Notes under the pieces: model-generated
The model's database searches: none
What the model was told of the DNA's origin: nothing
What the model saw: only the letters and a program-made list of their open reading frames with translations
Shown: piece after piece, positions 10,501-20,241 of the stretch
How the letters are laid out: every line of letters starts with the position of its first letter
Position numbering within the stretch: the stretch's first letter is position 1
Translations under genes and position numbers: made by a program
Assembly: GCA_028015205.1 (NCBI GenBank)
Contig: CM051512.1
Coordinates: 22,785,139 to 22,849,138, forward strand
Length of the DNA: 64,000 nt
Source of the DNA: Mytilisepta virgata
Taxonomy: Eukaryota > Mollusca > Bivalvia > Mytilida > Mytilidae
Direction: 5' to 3'

Positions 10501-13438
10501 GTCGCTGGACCATTTCCATTTGGCCAAGCAGTTCCAGAATTTTTTTTCTCGAAATGGTCGTTAAACTGAGATGAACTGATATAATGCAACTTTATAGAAA
10601 ATACAACAGATCTATCACAAGTCGTTCCAATTAAACTAATTTAAAGCAAAAAAAAAAATTAACATTGAAAATTGCTAATTAATAGGAGTCACTGGACCAT
10701 GACCTAGAAGACAGGGCCTTGAAATGGTCATTAAATTGCAATGTATTGATAGTATGCAACTTTGTAGAAAATATCATTGATCTATCACAAGTAGTTCCTA
10801 TCAAACTAACAAACTAATTGTTGACACTACAGCCGTTGTGGTCGCCGGAAAAGCAGCACCTCGCCTTACGTGACTTTCGTCGCATGGGAGATAAAAAGCG
10901 AAGTTTCATAGTTCAAAGCAATTTGATCAAATTATCCAATGAGTATTAACCATCTTGATATCACTCTTTTATTACTTTCTGAAAGTTGCAGAATGTCGGC
11001 AGATTTTTGTAAAGCTTTAATTTTTGAAATGTTGTAATAGAAATATGAGGTAGATTTTCATAAGGAAACTGTCAACCACTAAGGAACTGAATCTTAACCA
11101 GAAGCTCAGAGGGCACTCACCTGGCAGAAACAAGAATTGCCCATGGCAGCCATGTTTGTCGCATGATCTAGACAAAATGAGAATACTTTGTAAAAAACCT
11201 TCCACAGATGCTTCTTGTCAATTATCGTTTCATTTGGGCAAGCAGTTTAAGAGAAAAAGATTTCTTTATATCAGCCTATCAGAAACAAGAATTGCCCATG
11301 GCAGCCATGCTTGTCGTCTAATCAGGATAAAAAAATTATTTCATAAAAGACATTCTATAGATCATTAGATGCTTCCTATCAAGTTTGGCTGACAGTTTTG
11401 GCCAAGTAGTTTCAGAATTTTTTTTTATATCAACCAATGAGAATCAAGAATTGCCCAAGACGGCCATGTTTGTTGCCCGATCAGGATGAAATGAGATTTT
11501 ATAAAGGACCTCCCATGTATGCTTCTTGTCAAGTTTCGTTCCACTTGGCCTAGTGATTTCAGAGGAGGAGATTTTTTTATATCAGCCCATCGGAAACAAG
11601 AATTAGTCACCATATTTGTGGTCCGATCGGGACAAAATAGGAGACTTTGTACAGAACCTCCTATAGATGCTTCCTGTCAGGTTTCATTCCATTTGGCCAA
11701 GCAAATCCAGAAAATTTTTTTTTAATCAACCAATGAGAAACAAGAATTGCCCATAACAGCCATGTTTGTTGACCAATAGGGACGAAATGAGGAAACTTTG
11801 TAAACAACCTCCTATATATGCTTCCTGTGAAGTTCAGTTCCATTTGGAAAAGCAATTTCAGACGAAAAGATTTTTTTTATATCAGCCAATCAGAAACAAG
11901 AACTGCCCATGGCGGCCATATTTGTAGGCCGATTGGGACGAAATGAGGAAACTTTAAAAAGGATCTCACATATATACTTCCTGTAAAGTCTTGTTCCATT
12001 TGGGCTAGCAGTTTCAGAGGAGAAGATTTTTGAAAACTCCGCCAATGAAAATCAACAATTGCCCATGGTGGCCATGTTTGTTTGTCCGATCAGGACGAAA
12101 TGAGCAAACTTTATTAAGGACCTTACATAGATGCTTCCTGCCAAGTTCAATTTAATTTGGCCAAGTGGTTTCAGAGGAGAAGATTAAAATGTAAAAAGTT
12201 AACACATGACGGACGCCAAGTGATGACAAAAGCTCACATGGCCTTTGGCCAGGTGAGCTAAAAATACAAATATAGCTTGCTTGCTATAATATTTTCAACA
12301 TAGGTCTCCAATATCCATTATGTATAACAACTGAGACTAAAAACAATACATTAAGAGACCATAGGATTGCAATGATATAAGAGATACATTTGTTTGCATA
12401 TTTTATATGAAAAAACTTTTTATCGGGTTGCTTCTTTTCTGGAATAATAAATGTGATGATGTGATCTACTCCTCTCTTCATTGGATTTGAGTCAAACCTC
12501 GTATGATTGCATACTTGTCCTGTAATAAGCGAGTAAAGCTTGCTCTTTACGGTAGAGATGTCAATCGAATTATTCCTACTATGCCAGCAGAAAAGTTTCA
12601 ACATGGCGGCATCCATGCGAAATCTTGTTCTGCCATTGCTTCCGACGTGAATAGAGATTATCTTGAACAAACTAAGTTATTTTTGGACGGAAACAGGTCA
12701 AAATGCCCCCCTCCAAAACGCCCCCACTTCATGTCAAAATGCCCAAATTTTTTGGATGAAATTAAGTCAATACCAAAACGCCCCCATTTGTTGGATCAGA
12801 TTAGTACTCAATACCAAAACGCCCCCGTATTCAAAACGACCAAATTTTTTCGTGTAAATGAAGATCGAATTCAAACGTTAATAAGAAATAAAGCCATAAC
12901 ACTTGTTAAATAGACAATTTAAGATGCATTTAGCCATTTGAAATGGTCAATTATGTTGTTTAAAATGCCAAATGTCAGCTTTTTTTTTTAATCTTGATAT
13001 TTACCGTATTTTATGATACATGTAGGTAAAAACAAAATGTATATTTGTAGAAGTTGATATAATATATTGTGCTACTTTCTTTACAGTTGGCCACCAACTT
13101 CATCCCAGATGATTTCAATGTTAAAGACATTCAAGTTGACAACTACCGGGATGTAGCGTCATTTTTGAAAGTGGGGGTGTTTTGGTATATGTTTGGAAAT
13201 GAGGTAGTTTTGACAAAGGCCTGAAAATGGGAGCGTTATTTCATTTTTAAAAGTGGGGGGGTTTTGGCATGTGTTCGGAAATGGGGCATTTTGACAAAGG
13301 TTAAAAATGGGGGCGTTTTGGCAGGGACTGAAAATGGGGGTTTTATTTCATCTTTAAAAGTGGGGGCGTTTTGGCGAGGGGACGTTTTGACTTGAATTCT
13401 TTTGGACTTACCTCAACGTTTTTAACATTCAGTGCCAT
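361..13438 (-). CDS. FBXO9: F-box only protein 9 homologue, 5' part (7 exons; 3' part outside window)
   Basis: FBXO9 is known as a substrate adaptor of the SKP1-CUL1-F-box ubiquitin ligase, with an N-terminal TPR-like repeat followed by an F-box. Here the minus-strand exons 13412-13438 (tentative), 10077-10259, 9246-9303, 8864-8944, 8018-8048, 7594-7693 and 361-462 join in phase into 194 codons with no stop. Each has AG before it and GT after it. Recognisable stretches in order are LLSQVENFRQQWKLEI (N-terminal motif of the family), a TPR-like stretch ending HLYEAIKYYREATHLDQDIE, an acidic LLDDDLLSHFQKLHVDEE, and the F-box start ISLLPVELLIYIFKWVVS. The remaining F-box and C-terminal half must lie left of the window. 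Introns hold LINE, SINE and satellite insertions; the intron before the F-box exon is 7.1 kb. Homology is recognised from memory of the vertebrate protein; the exon model is read from the sequence. Confidence 0.85.
461..580 (-). repeat. 24-bp minisatellite repeating the FBXO9 exon-7 splice acceptor
   Basis: Five consecutive 24-bp units carry, on the minus strand, a T-rich tract ending in TTTTGTAG, TTTTGCAG or TTTAGCAG. The unit next to the exon supplies the acceptor used in the gene model. The extra units read stop codons if included in the exon. Confidence 0.8.
581..2309. other. FBXO9 intron, no feature recognised
   Basis: AT-rich intronic sequence. The longest reading frame (1833-2069, plus strand) has no recognisable motif and is taken as chance. 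A short inverted repeat around an AATACCTCTAGGTATT core lies near 2200. Confidence 0.5.
2310..2590. mobile_element. 281-bp MITE with TTAA-type ends
   Basis: The ends are inverted copies of TTAAGGTGGTACCCAACACT with one mismatch in 20. There is no coding capacity. Ends that start and finish in TTAA suggest mobilisation by a piggyBac-like transposase, which is inference from the ends only. Confidence 0.7.
2728..2905. mobile_element. 178-bp MITE with CAGTCAAACC ends
   Basis: It begins CAGTCAAACCTG and ends with GGTTTGACTG. Several internal GTGTCCTTTA-like repeats lie in both orientations. The ends resemble Tc1/mariner or pogo MITEs common in molluscs. No clean target duplication is visible. Confidence 0.6.
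3203..6350 (+). pseudogene. 5'-truncated non-LTR retrotransposon 3' end, split by a later insertion
   Basis: Two open pieces (3203-3469 and 5391-5795) form one frame once the intervening element is removed. The first ends SLFRA and the second continues YKSNKEVNVF. The protein is the region after the reverse-transcriptase core: LGVLLKANGNLSY, KAKKALFSIK, VLVKPIATYNAGI and YILGTRKNACNLATRMELGR. A frameshifted remainder near 5920-6240 gives a cysteine/histidine knuckle CKVCNSLDNECHFLLEC and ends RTGDY. The tail is a short TTTGAA repeat instead of poly(A), as in CR1/RTE-like LINEs. The endonuclease and the YxDD core are missing. It is a dead intronic fragment in FBXO9, and the exact clade is uncertain. 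Confidence 0.75.
3470..5384 (+). mobile_element. Modular palindrome element, copy A
   Basis: It starts AATAAAATGCTCCGCTGGGC and ends GCGGTCGTATAAAAAG. The flanking direct repeat AGAGCT (3464-3469 and 5385-5390) is the best target-site duplication in the family, because removing the insert restores a LINE reading frame. Internal order: head with ATACGACCGCAG, poly(C)/poly(A) tracts, one 261-bp higher-order unit (about 4575-4855), three 160-bp units (about 4856-5310), a GAC repeat, then a 3' palindrome that has lost its left half in this copy. It has no convincing coding region; frames across poly(C) are artefacts. The element class is unknown. Confidence 0.85.
6351..7593. other. FBXO9 intron, no feature recognised
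   Basis: AT-rich intron between the LINE remnant and FBXO9 exon 6. Around 7385-7435 it shares a short motif (AAAGAAC...AAAATCAATTT...TGG) with sites near 29,110 and 34,665, so it probably holds an old dispersed repeat. No coding signal. Confidence 0.4.
7594..7693 (-). CDS. FBXO9: FBXO9 exon 6
   Basis: It finishes the split serine codon and encodes 33 residues, ADQDYLLDDDLLSHFQKLHV onward to FEQN, with acceptor TTTTTTTTCAG and donor GTAAGTG. It corresponds to the acidic DLLSYFQQQL segment that precedes the F-box in FBXO9. Confidence 0.85.
8018..8048 (-). CDS. FBXO9: FBXO9 exon 5 (31-bp microexon)
   Basis: It encodes ERQESESSVG with split codons at both ends (phase 1 in, phase 0 restored through exon 6). 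It is a serine/glutamate-rich linker. The acceptor TTATTTCAG allows one alternative AG two bases on, but only the chosen site keeps the frame into exon 6. Confidence 0.75.
8240..8662 (-). mobile_element. tRNA-derived SINE
   Basis: Read on the minus strand, the head starts AGCCTCTGTGGTCTTGTTG and carries a B-box-like GTTCGATACCC about 45 bases on. That is the layout of a tRNA-type Pol III promoter. The body runs about 350 bp toward 8240 in the FBXO9 intron between exons 4 and 5. The 3' end is not sharply defined. Confidence 0.6.
8864..8944 (-). CDS. FBXO9: FBXO9 exon 4 (TPR-like, second half)
   Basis: It completes the alanine codon split with exon 3 and encodes IKYYREATHLDQDIEFK followed by CCLTGISPR. 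The acceptor is TTTTTCAG and the donor GTAAG. The match to the FBXO9 AIKFYRRAMQLVPDIEFK block is clear. Confidence 0.88.
9246..9303 (-). CDS. FBXO9: FBXO9 exon 3 (TPR-like, first half)
   Basis: It encodes AKFLFYKGMKLEQAGHLYE plus one base, with acceptor TTTTGTAG and donor GTAAG. It is the first helix of a TPR-like hairpin, equivalent to the ELFLKAVEEEQNGALYEA block of vertebrate FBXO9. Confidence 0.85.
9590..10002 (+). repeat. AGGTGAGC dispersed repeat
   Basis: It contains GACGGACGCCAAGTGATGAG near its start, a CAAAGATGGCC motif, and ends with GGCCAGGTGAGCTAAAA. The same blocks recur near 12.2, 20.6-27.1, 30.5-34.5, 39.4-41.7, 45.8, 48.2 and 60.7 kb. The family class is not known to me. Confidence 0.65.
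10077..10259 (-). CDS. FBXO9: FBXO9 exon 2
   Basis: This exon has 61 codons, phase 0 at both ends, with acceptor CCTTAG and donor GTATTA. It starts EEEFIPSLLDKSDEE, contains LLSQVENFRQQWKLEI matching the FBXO9 N-terminal block, and ends in an Asn/Ser-rich linker (NNSNTNANERP). The acidic start is typical of the family. Confidence 0.85.
10500..10820 (+). repeat. Two-unit tandem repeat of about 180 bp
   Basis: Two adjacent diverged units share GTCACTGGACCAT, GAAATGGTC, ATGCAACTTT and GATCTATCACAAGT in the same order. They lie in FBXO9 intron 1. Confidence 0.6.
11100..12262 (+). repeat. AGGTGAGC repeat with about eight 150-bp tandem units
   Basis: Units are marked by AAGAATTGCCCATGGCAGCC-like, GGACGAAATGAG, ATGCTTCCTGTCAAGTT and CATTTGGCCAAGCAG blocks, repeated about every 150 bp. 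The last unit runs into GACGGACGCCAAGTGATGAC and the family end GGCCAGGTGAGCTAAAA. Short frames here are products of the repeat. Confidence 0.75.
12696..13396. mobile_element. Inverted-repeat element with minisatellite ends
   Basis: The left part repeats CAAAACGCCCCCA and the right part repeats its complement GGGGGCGTTTTGG. The outermost 33 bp are imperfect inverted repeats (GGTCAAAATGCCCCC... against AAGTCAAAACGTCCCC...). The whole could fold back on itself. The right end lies 11 bp from the donor of the tentative FBXO9 exon 1. No transposase. Confidence 0.6.
13412..13438 (-). CDS. FBXO9: FBXO9 candidate first coding exon
   Basis: A start codon opens nine codons (MALNVKNVE) that run straight into a consensus GTAAGT donor in phase 0, which is the phase the next exon needs. 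No earlier candidate fits as well. The N-terminus is not conserved enough to confirm it, so this is a phase-based prediction. Confidence 0.45.
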
Positions 13439-14734
13439 GAAATTAAAAATAAATACGAAAGAACCCAAAAGGTACTTTCCACAGGTAAAGGGAAAAGGTA
13501 ATCCTAGAACACTGCAGATTACGACCACATCAAGACATGGCAGGTTAGTTGAAGTTTGTCATCGTTGTTGTTTACAGATTTAAAATGGCAATTTTCATTA
13601 ATACTGATAATGAATTCATTAAAAACAAATGAAGTAACAACTCTGAAAGTATTGGCTTTAATTTCTTCTTGTTATACGTCCTATTCATTACACAAATCAA
13701 TCTACTGAAAGTCAACAACGATCCCATAACAACAAAAAACAAAATTTTCCATCAGTTTTTCTAATTTCCTAAATAATAGGTGTTTTTTAGTATCACCAAA
13801 TTTGCTGCAGAAGAATAAAATTTTATACAAATACTTTTTCAGTTTATTTTCAGGTTTGCTGTTGATGCTCCAATTTTACCCTAATAACATGAATAATGAA
13901 TATGGCCTAATCATCTTTTGTTGTTAAAAGTTTCGCAAATTGTAGGACCACCAATTTTTTTGTGGGACCGGCAGAATTTTGCATTCGCAAACTCTGAACA
14001 ACATTAATAATGATGAACTTAATGATGAGATTGTTACGCCATTACGATGTTTTCACTAAATACCGACAAAGCAAACGTAAAAACCTTACGAAGCGTTCGC
14101 TTTCCAGGTCACACCTGTTTCATATTATTCTGTATAAGGTACATAGTTTTATATGAAGCATTTGTAGAAATTTTAAGAGTAGCAACACTTTTTACCACAT
14201 TTGTCATTTATGTATAATTATTGTGCAATTTCCTGAACATGCTGAAAGTGAAACAATCGAAAAATCCCTAAAAATTGATGTTAAATTTGTGTGTCAGTAA
14301 TGCAAAATACTGCAGTAGATTTCTACACATTACCATCGATTGGTCGATGATTAAATTCAAATAAATAGCTCGCGATAGGAGAAACAAATAACTTTGGAAA
14401 GATTTTGTTTCACTCTTCGAACAGCTGCCATTTTTCTACGTTTGTATCACCTTCGGATTTTTCATTAAATCGAGAAAAGATAAGAGAAACTCCGAACAAC
14501 AAAAATAATAGTATCCAAAACCAATTCCGATCAAAACCTATTTTTTCTAAAAGAAATTATCTCCCTTTTCGCATTTTTTTTCAATACTTTTCTAAAATTT
14601 ACTTTGGGGTATATTATCAAATTTTATTATTATTACTTTTATTGATAAAAAGATTTGTAAGATTATAAAACTTAACAATAATAATAATCTTCATTCAAAA
14701 GCAATACAGCTTATAGAAATATGTCTGGCCTATA
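13439..14734. other. Intergenic region upstream of FBXO9
   Basis: It should hold the FBXO9 5' UTR and promoter if the tentative first exon is right. Patches near 14,040-14,110 and 14,370-14,390 are locally richer in CG dinucleotides. No further gene recognised. Confidence 0.35.
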
Positions 14735-15400
14735 ACTTTCTTGTCTTAAGACCTAGACCTTAGATCTATGGTATGTGGATATGTCACCTCAAGACGATGT
14801 TTCATGTTTCAAAAATGTTGACCCTTGACCTTAGGGTGAATAAATAGGTCATTTTAGATCCTCTTTGTGTCCGGCCTGTAGCTTTTTTGTGTAGAGACCT
14901 AGGCCTTGGATTTTTGGTGTGTAGGTATAGGTTATCTCAAGATGATGTGTCGCGTACCAAGAATATTGACCTTGACCGTTGACCTCAAGGTCTATAAATA
15001 GGTCATTTTTGTAACTTTTTTGTCTAAAGACCTAGGCCTTGGATCTTGGGTGTGTAGGTAGGTTACCTCGAGACGATGTTTCACATTCCAAGGATACTGA
15101 CCTTGACCCTTGACCTCAAGGTCAATAAATTGGTCATTTTTGTAACTTTTTTCCCTTAAGACCTAGGCCTTGGATATTTGTTGTGTACGTAGGTTTCCTC
15201 AAGATGATATGTCGCATATTAAGGATGTTGACCTTGAACTTTGACCTCAAGGTCAATAAATTGCTAATTATGTCCAGCCTGTAGCTTTTTTGTCTTAAAT
15301 CCTAGATCTTAGATCTTTGATGTGTGGGTCGTGTACCTCAAGATGATGTCATGTCGTGACAATACTAATGATGTTAACATTTGACCTTGCCAAGGCATAA
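14735..15400 (+). repeat. About five tandem units of 130-150 bp
   Basis: Each unit has the order AAGACCTAGGCCTTGGATCT, GTGTGTAGGTAGGTTACCTC, AAGATGATGTTTC, TTGACCTCAAGGTCAATAAA. It lies between FBXO9 and IQCC. Confidence 0.75.
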
Positions 15401-15854
15401 ATCGATTTGAGGCTAACCATAAGTATTTATGCCCCCCCCCTCAAAAAAAAAAATAGAAAAAAAAGTACTAGGCTACATACTAAATATTTGAATCCGCATC
15501 TTTGGAGTATATATCCATATATTGACCTCTAGCTCTTTTCATGTTGAGATATATACTAGTAATTTGTTGAAATATACATATATTCAATGCAATCAATCAG
15601 TATATTGATACATTCCCGATCTGTTGCAGTTATTTTGTCTGATTTTTTTTTCTCAAACATTCAACAAAAATTACGATGGATTAAGCCAAAATTGATGCCA
15701 ATTGCCCAGAACAATGTAGATATAATTTTATTCATGGACAAACAGGTTCCCATCTGGTTTTTTAATTCTGATTCACTGGCGAAATATACAGAATTATACT
15801 GAAACATCTGCAAGCAGTATAGTGAATTCATAACTTTTCTACAATTTAGTAAGT

Positions 15855-16113
15855 GTTGGGGGCCTCGGTGGCCGAGTGGTCTAGGTAGTTCGTTATGACT
15901 ACTTATGATCACTAGCCTGTCAACACTGAGGTTGTGAGTTCGAATCTCACCTATGGCGGGCTTTGTTTGACTCCGATCTAAATTGACAAGGATTGCCAAT
16001 TTTCCTACCAAAGGTCAGTGGTTCTCTCCAGGTACCCGGCTTCCTCCACCAATAAAAACTGGCCGCCACGAAATAGCCAAAATGTGCCGAAAACCGCAAC
16101 TAAACAAACAAAA
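15855..16113 (+). mobile_element. MetaSINE-like tRNA-derived SINE with target duplication
   Basis: The head GGCCTCGGTGGCCGAGTGGT carries an A box, and GAGTTCGAATCTCACC a B box, of a leucine/serine-type tRNA. A conserved central domain follows, containing GGTTCTCTCCAGGTACC, GGCTTCCTCCACCAATAAA and GGCCGCCACGAAATAGCC. I recognise this as the Meta domain shared by animal SINEs. The tail is CTAAACAAACAAAA. TAGTAAGT occurs on both sides (15847-15854 and 16114-16121), so this looks like a retrotransposed, full-length copy. Confidence 0.85.
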
Positions 16114-17134
16114 TAGTAAGTTCTGGATGTGACAGCAAACTTATCTAATGTTTCAGAAATAATGTGTAGGTATTTTTTTGGGCCATTTTTGATCATAATC
16201 CTCCTCTTGGATGGTTTTTAGGTACCAGTTGATCATCAAAGAAAATTATAAGATTACTTCAAAAATATATAATTTCAATTTAAGACACCTTTAAATTATG
16301 CAATTGTCTTTTTTGTTTATAAGCATGTTCCTCCCATCTTCAGCTTCAGCTGCAATCAATCAATGTTAGGAGGGAGTGGGTCATAATCTTTACTTAATTT
16401 TTTTCCAAATTTTTTGCACAGCCAATTTCATAGCCACAATTTTTAATATTACATGCATCTACCAGTTTCACAAATACTCAGATATTATCTAACATTGTTT
16501 ATCTTAATATCTGCACCTCTACCTCAAAGTTTTACCATTATAGCAAAACTAATGTCTTCTATCTAACCTTTAACACTTAAAGTGTCAAGACTGACAACTG
16601 TTTTATCTAGTGACATCAACTGAAGAATTATTCTTGACTGTATAATATATTTTTTTTAATAATGAATACTAAATTCTCATGTCTTTGTGCTCACAGGGAA
16701 ACAAGATTAATTGAAAAATGTGAAGAATGTTTTTCTTCCAATACAGGATATGACGATAGATGTTTTGTTGTAATTTGGGAAATTAATTCGGCAATAAGAT
16801 TAATAATTGGATTGGTTTCGTCTTGAATGTTATTAAATGGATGATTTTTCTTACTAGGACAATGATACAACCTCTGTTTGGTGTGTAGGCAGTTTGATAT
16901 TTCTCTGACACCCAGTGGTCTACTCCAAATTTTTGTTGAAATTTCTAGGCATGCTGGATTCAGGACTGTACCAATACTTTTTTGGAGGGGGTTGTGTATT
17001 TTCCTTTACAGGGGTTTGGGGTCGTGTAAGATCTATTTTTCTATTCTCAAATTCTGTACCAAAAACCTTTCCATGCACTAAAATTTTAAGCTAATTGGGC
17101 TACAACTATAGCAGAAATTTTTACTTGATATGAT

Positions 17135-17345
17135 TTTGTGATGTAATATTTATAATAGTCTTAAGGAGATTTTGCAAGCTTGTGATGTCTTATTTTTACT
17201 AGCCTTAAGGAGTTTGTGCAAGATGTGATGTTTTATTTTTACTAGCCTTAAGGAGTTTGTGCGAGGTTGTGATGTCTTATTTTTACTAGCATTAAGGAGT
17301 TTCTGCAAGGTTGTGATGTCTTATTTTTACAAGCCTTAAGGAGAT
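17135..17345 (+). repeat. Minisatellite, about four units of 50-60 bp
   Basis: Each unit contains TGTGATGTCTTATTTTTACT and AGCCTTAAGGAGTTTGTGCA in order. Intergenic. Confidence 0.75.
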
Positions 17346-17422
17346 TTTACTATGCTTTGGAATAGAGGTTTTACAATAATAATGCAAACACTAATTACAT
17401 CTAGATTCTCCTTCAGGTACGA

Positions 17423-17546
17423 GTGAGTTATAGAATTTCTCCACCTGAGATAGTTAAATTTTAAATTTTCAACATGTGAGCTTTTGCGAGCACGTTAAAA
17501 TCTAAAATTTAAACTATCTCAGGTGGGGATAAATTCCATAACTCAC
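17423..17546. mobile_element. 124-bp foldback MITE
   Basis: The arms of about 50 bp are inverted copies beginning GTGAGTTATAGAATTT and ending AAATTCCATAACTCAC, with CACCTGAGATAGTTAAATTT and its complement inside. It lies directly next to modular element copy B. Confidence 0.75.
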
Positions 17547-17549
17547 AAC

Positions 17550-19564
17550 AATAAAATGCTCCGCTGGGCGCAGCTAGATACGACCGCAGATGTCGAACCC
17601 TGAATAGTTGGGGCAATTATGAACACAACATTCAAGCTTGATACAATACTGAATTTGGATTGTGAATAAATATTTGACACAGCATAGGTTTCTGACACAG
17701 AATGAATGTTGTCTAAGAACTTAAAATTTTTTAATTTACCTATTCAAACCATATCAGTATTATTTGTTTTTATATATAAATCAGAAATAACCAATTTAAA
17801 ATTTAAAATTGGGCACACATAACAATTTCTTGCTATTGCGCAATACTGTGCAATTGAAAATTTCTTCAAATATTTGACACATAATAGGTTTCTGACACAG
17901 AATAACTGAAATCAAAGAACTTAGAATTGGTCATATGAGTTGAATTTATATTCAATTTTTTGCTTCTTGTGCAATACAATATGCTGTGGAGAATTGCCCC
18001 CCCCCCAAAAAAAAAAAATAATTTACCCCTTTTTTTAGCTTTTGTGCAATACACTATGAAGTTGCACATTGACCCCCCCCTCCCAAAAAAAAAACAAAAA
18101 ACAATAAAATTTAATGTAACCCCCCCTTTTTTTGCTAAAAAAATTTGAAATTTTCTTTTTAATTTATGAAATATGAAATGAGAAAAAAATTACCCCCTCC
18201 CCAATTTCTCATTTACCCCCCCCCCCTCTAAATTTTGTTTTCAACCCCCCCCCCCCCCCCCCCCCCCCATTTCTTTATACTTTGCAACCATAACAGCCCA
18301 TTTAAATATACCATAACATATTAAAATAGAAAATGACATCATAGTCATGGAATTTGTTAATAATAAGGTTTTGATAGCAGAGCACACATATCAATTTCTT
18401 GCTATTGCACAATACTGTGCAATTGAAAATTTCTTCAAATATTTGACACATAATAGGTTTCTGACACAGAATAACTGAAATAAAGAACTTAGAATTGGTC
18501 ATATGATTTGAATTTATATTCAATTTTTTGCTTCTTGTGCAATACAATATGCTGTGGAGAATTTCCCACCCCCCCCAAAAAAAAAAATATTTACCCCTTT
18601 TTTAGCTTTAATTTTGGACCCCGATTTGGACCAACTTGAAAACTGGGCCCATAATAAAAAAAACTAAGTACATGTTTAGATTCAGCATATCAAAGAACCC
18701 CAAGAATTCAATTTTTGTTAAAATCAAACTAAGTTTAATTTTGGACACTTTGGACCTTAATGTAGACCAATTTGAAAACGGGACCAAAAATTAAGAATCT
18801 AAATGCACGGTTAGATTCGGCATATCAAAGAACCCCAATAAGTCAATTTTCGATGAAATCAAACAAAGTTTAATTTTGGAACCCGATTTGGACCAACTTG
18901 AAAACTGGGCCCATAATAAAAAAACTAAGTACATGTTTAGATTCAGCAAAGAACCCCAAGAATTCAATTTTTGTTAAAATCAAACTAAGTTTAATTTTGG
19001 ACCCTTTGGACCTTAATGTAGACCAATTTGAAAACGGGACCAAAAATTAAGAATCTAAATGCACAGTTAGATTCGGCATATCAAAGAACCCCAATACTTC
19101 AATTTTCGATGAAATCAAACAAAGTTTAATTTTGGACCCCGATTTGGACCAACTTGAAAACTGGGCCCATAATAAAAAAACTAAGTACATGTTTAGATTC
19201 AGCATATGAAAGAACCCCAAGAATTCAATTTTTGTTAAAATCAAACTAAGTTTAATTTTGGACCCTTTGGACCTTAATGTAGACCAATTTGAAAACGGGA
19301 CCAAAAATTAAGAATCTAAAGGCACGGTTAGATTCGGCATATCAAAGAACCCCAATAGTTCAATTTTCGATGAAATCAAACAAAGTTTAATTTTGGACCC
19401 TTTTGGCCCCTAATTCCTAAACTGTTGGGACCAAAACTCCCAAAAACAATCCCAACCTTCCTTTTGTGGTCATAAACCTTGTGTTTAAATTTCGTAGATT
19501 TCTATTAACTTATACTACATTTATAGTGCGAAAACCAAATGTCTACAGACTCCGACGGACGACG

Positions 19565-19596
<32 letters not shown>

Positions 19597-19651
19597 CAAC
19601 GTCATACATGTACCAATATACGACCGCAAAAATTTTGCGGTCGTATAAAAA
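17550..19651 (+). mobile_element. Modular palindrome element, copy B
   Basis: It has the same head and end as copy A. This copy has three 261-bp higher-order units (starts near 18616, 18878 and 19134), one 160-bp unit (about 19402-19545), a long GAC run (19560-19590) and a complete 3' palindrome TATACGACCGCAAAAATTTT followed by GCGGTCGTATA. The poly(C) tract near 18245-18270 is the longest here. The flanks (CTCACAAC and CTCAAC) give at best an imperfect duplication. Confidence 0.85.
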
Positions 19652-20058
19652 CCTCAACAAATTGTTGTTGCTATGTACATGTAGTTTGTTTACATAGACG
19701 TCATTTCGGGACTTCTCTAGTTTATCGTTCCAATAACTGTAGAAAAACTGTAAGAAAAATATTATGTATTTCTATCCCACCAATTAAACAGGTCAAGAAT
19801 AAGAGAAATATGTTTACACATATTCTAACTGATTTAAAAGTTTAGTCTTTGGCAGTAACATAAACAAATTTCTAAGTTTTTAAATAGATCATGAAATATA
19901 AAATAATATCTACACAATATATTATAACATAATATAATAAATTATTGATATGGTTTCTAACAATCAAATTAAGACAAATGTTAGATTGAGCTAGATCTTT
20001 TTTCCCAATGAACTTTCCTACGATTGAACCTTCTACCATATTACATCCCATGCTAATT

Positions 20059-20064
20059 TTTATT
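20059..20064 (-). promoter_or_regulatory. Candidate IQCC poly(A) signal
   Basis: AATAAA on the minus strand lies 139 bp past the IQCC stop codon. No other canonical hexamer was noticed between the stop codon and this site. Confidence 0.5.
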
Positions 20065-20202
20065 TATGTAAAAAAAAAAAAAAAATAGACAGAAAAACCA
20101 GTCGAGATGTCTTGAAAACAATAGTTTAGAAGTATCACATGATTCACTGATTTACTGAAAATTTGCAGATCTTTATATCCTAGCACTACAATCTACTATC
20201 CA

Positions 20203-20241
20203 TCATGTTGAAACTCTCATCTGATTCTTTAATTTCAGATA
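20203..20241 (-). CDS. IQCC: IQCC exon 4 (last 12 codons and stop)
   Basis: After acceptor TATTTTCAG it reads YLKLKNQMRVST and TGA in phase 0, matching the YLLLK continuation of vertebrate IQCC. It is 7.0 kb from exon 3 because a LINE sits in between. Confidence 0.85.
   Translation of the reverse strand, partial: YLKLKNQMRVST

Noticed and set aside
12600..12650. Minus-strand start MAEQDFAWMPP as an alternative FBXO9 first exon
   Set aside because: It reaches a stop after 12 codons, and the only GT near enough gives the wrong phase for exon 2.
12503..12913. A plus-strand frame of 136 codons in a relatively CG-rich stretch, with a possible donor at GAAACAG/GTCAAA and a possible exon at 13088
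   Set aside because: The second half is the CGCCCC minisatellite, the downstream piece lies inside the inverted-repeat element, and no protein family is recognisable.
15858..15960. A functional tRNA-Ser/Leu gene
   Set aside because: The SINE central domain, the A-rich tail and an 8-bp target duplication show it to be a SINE head.
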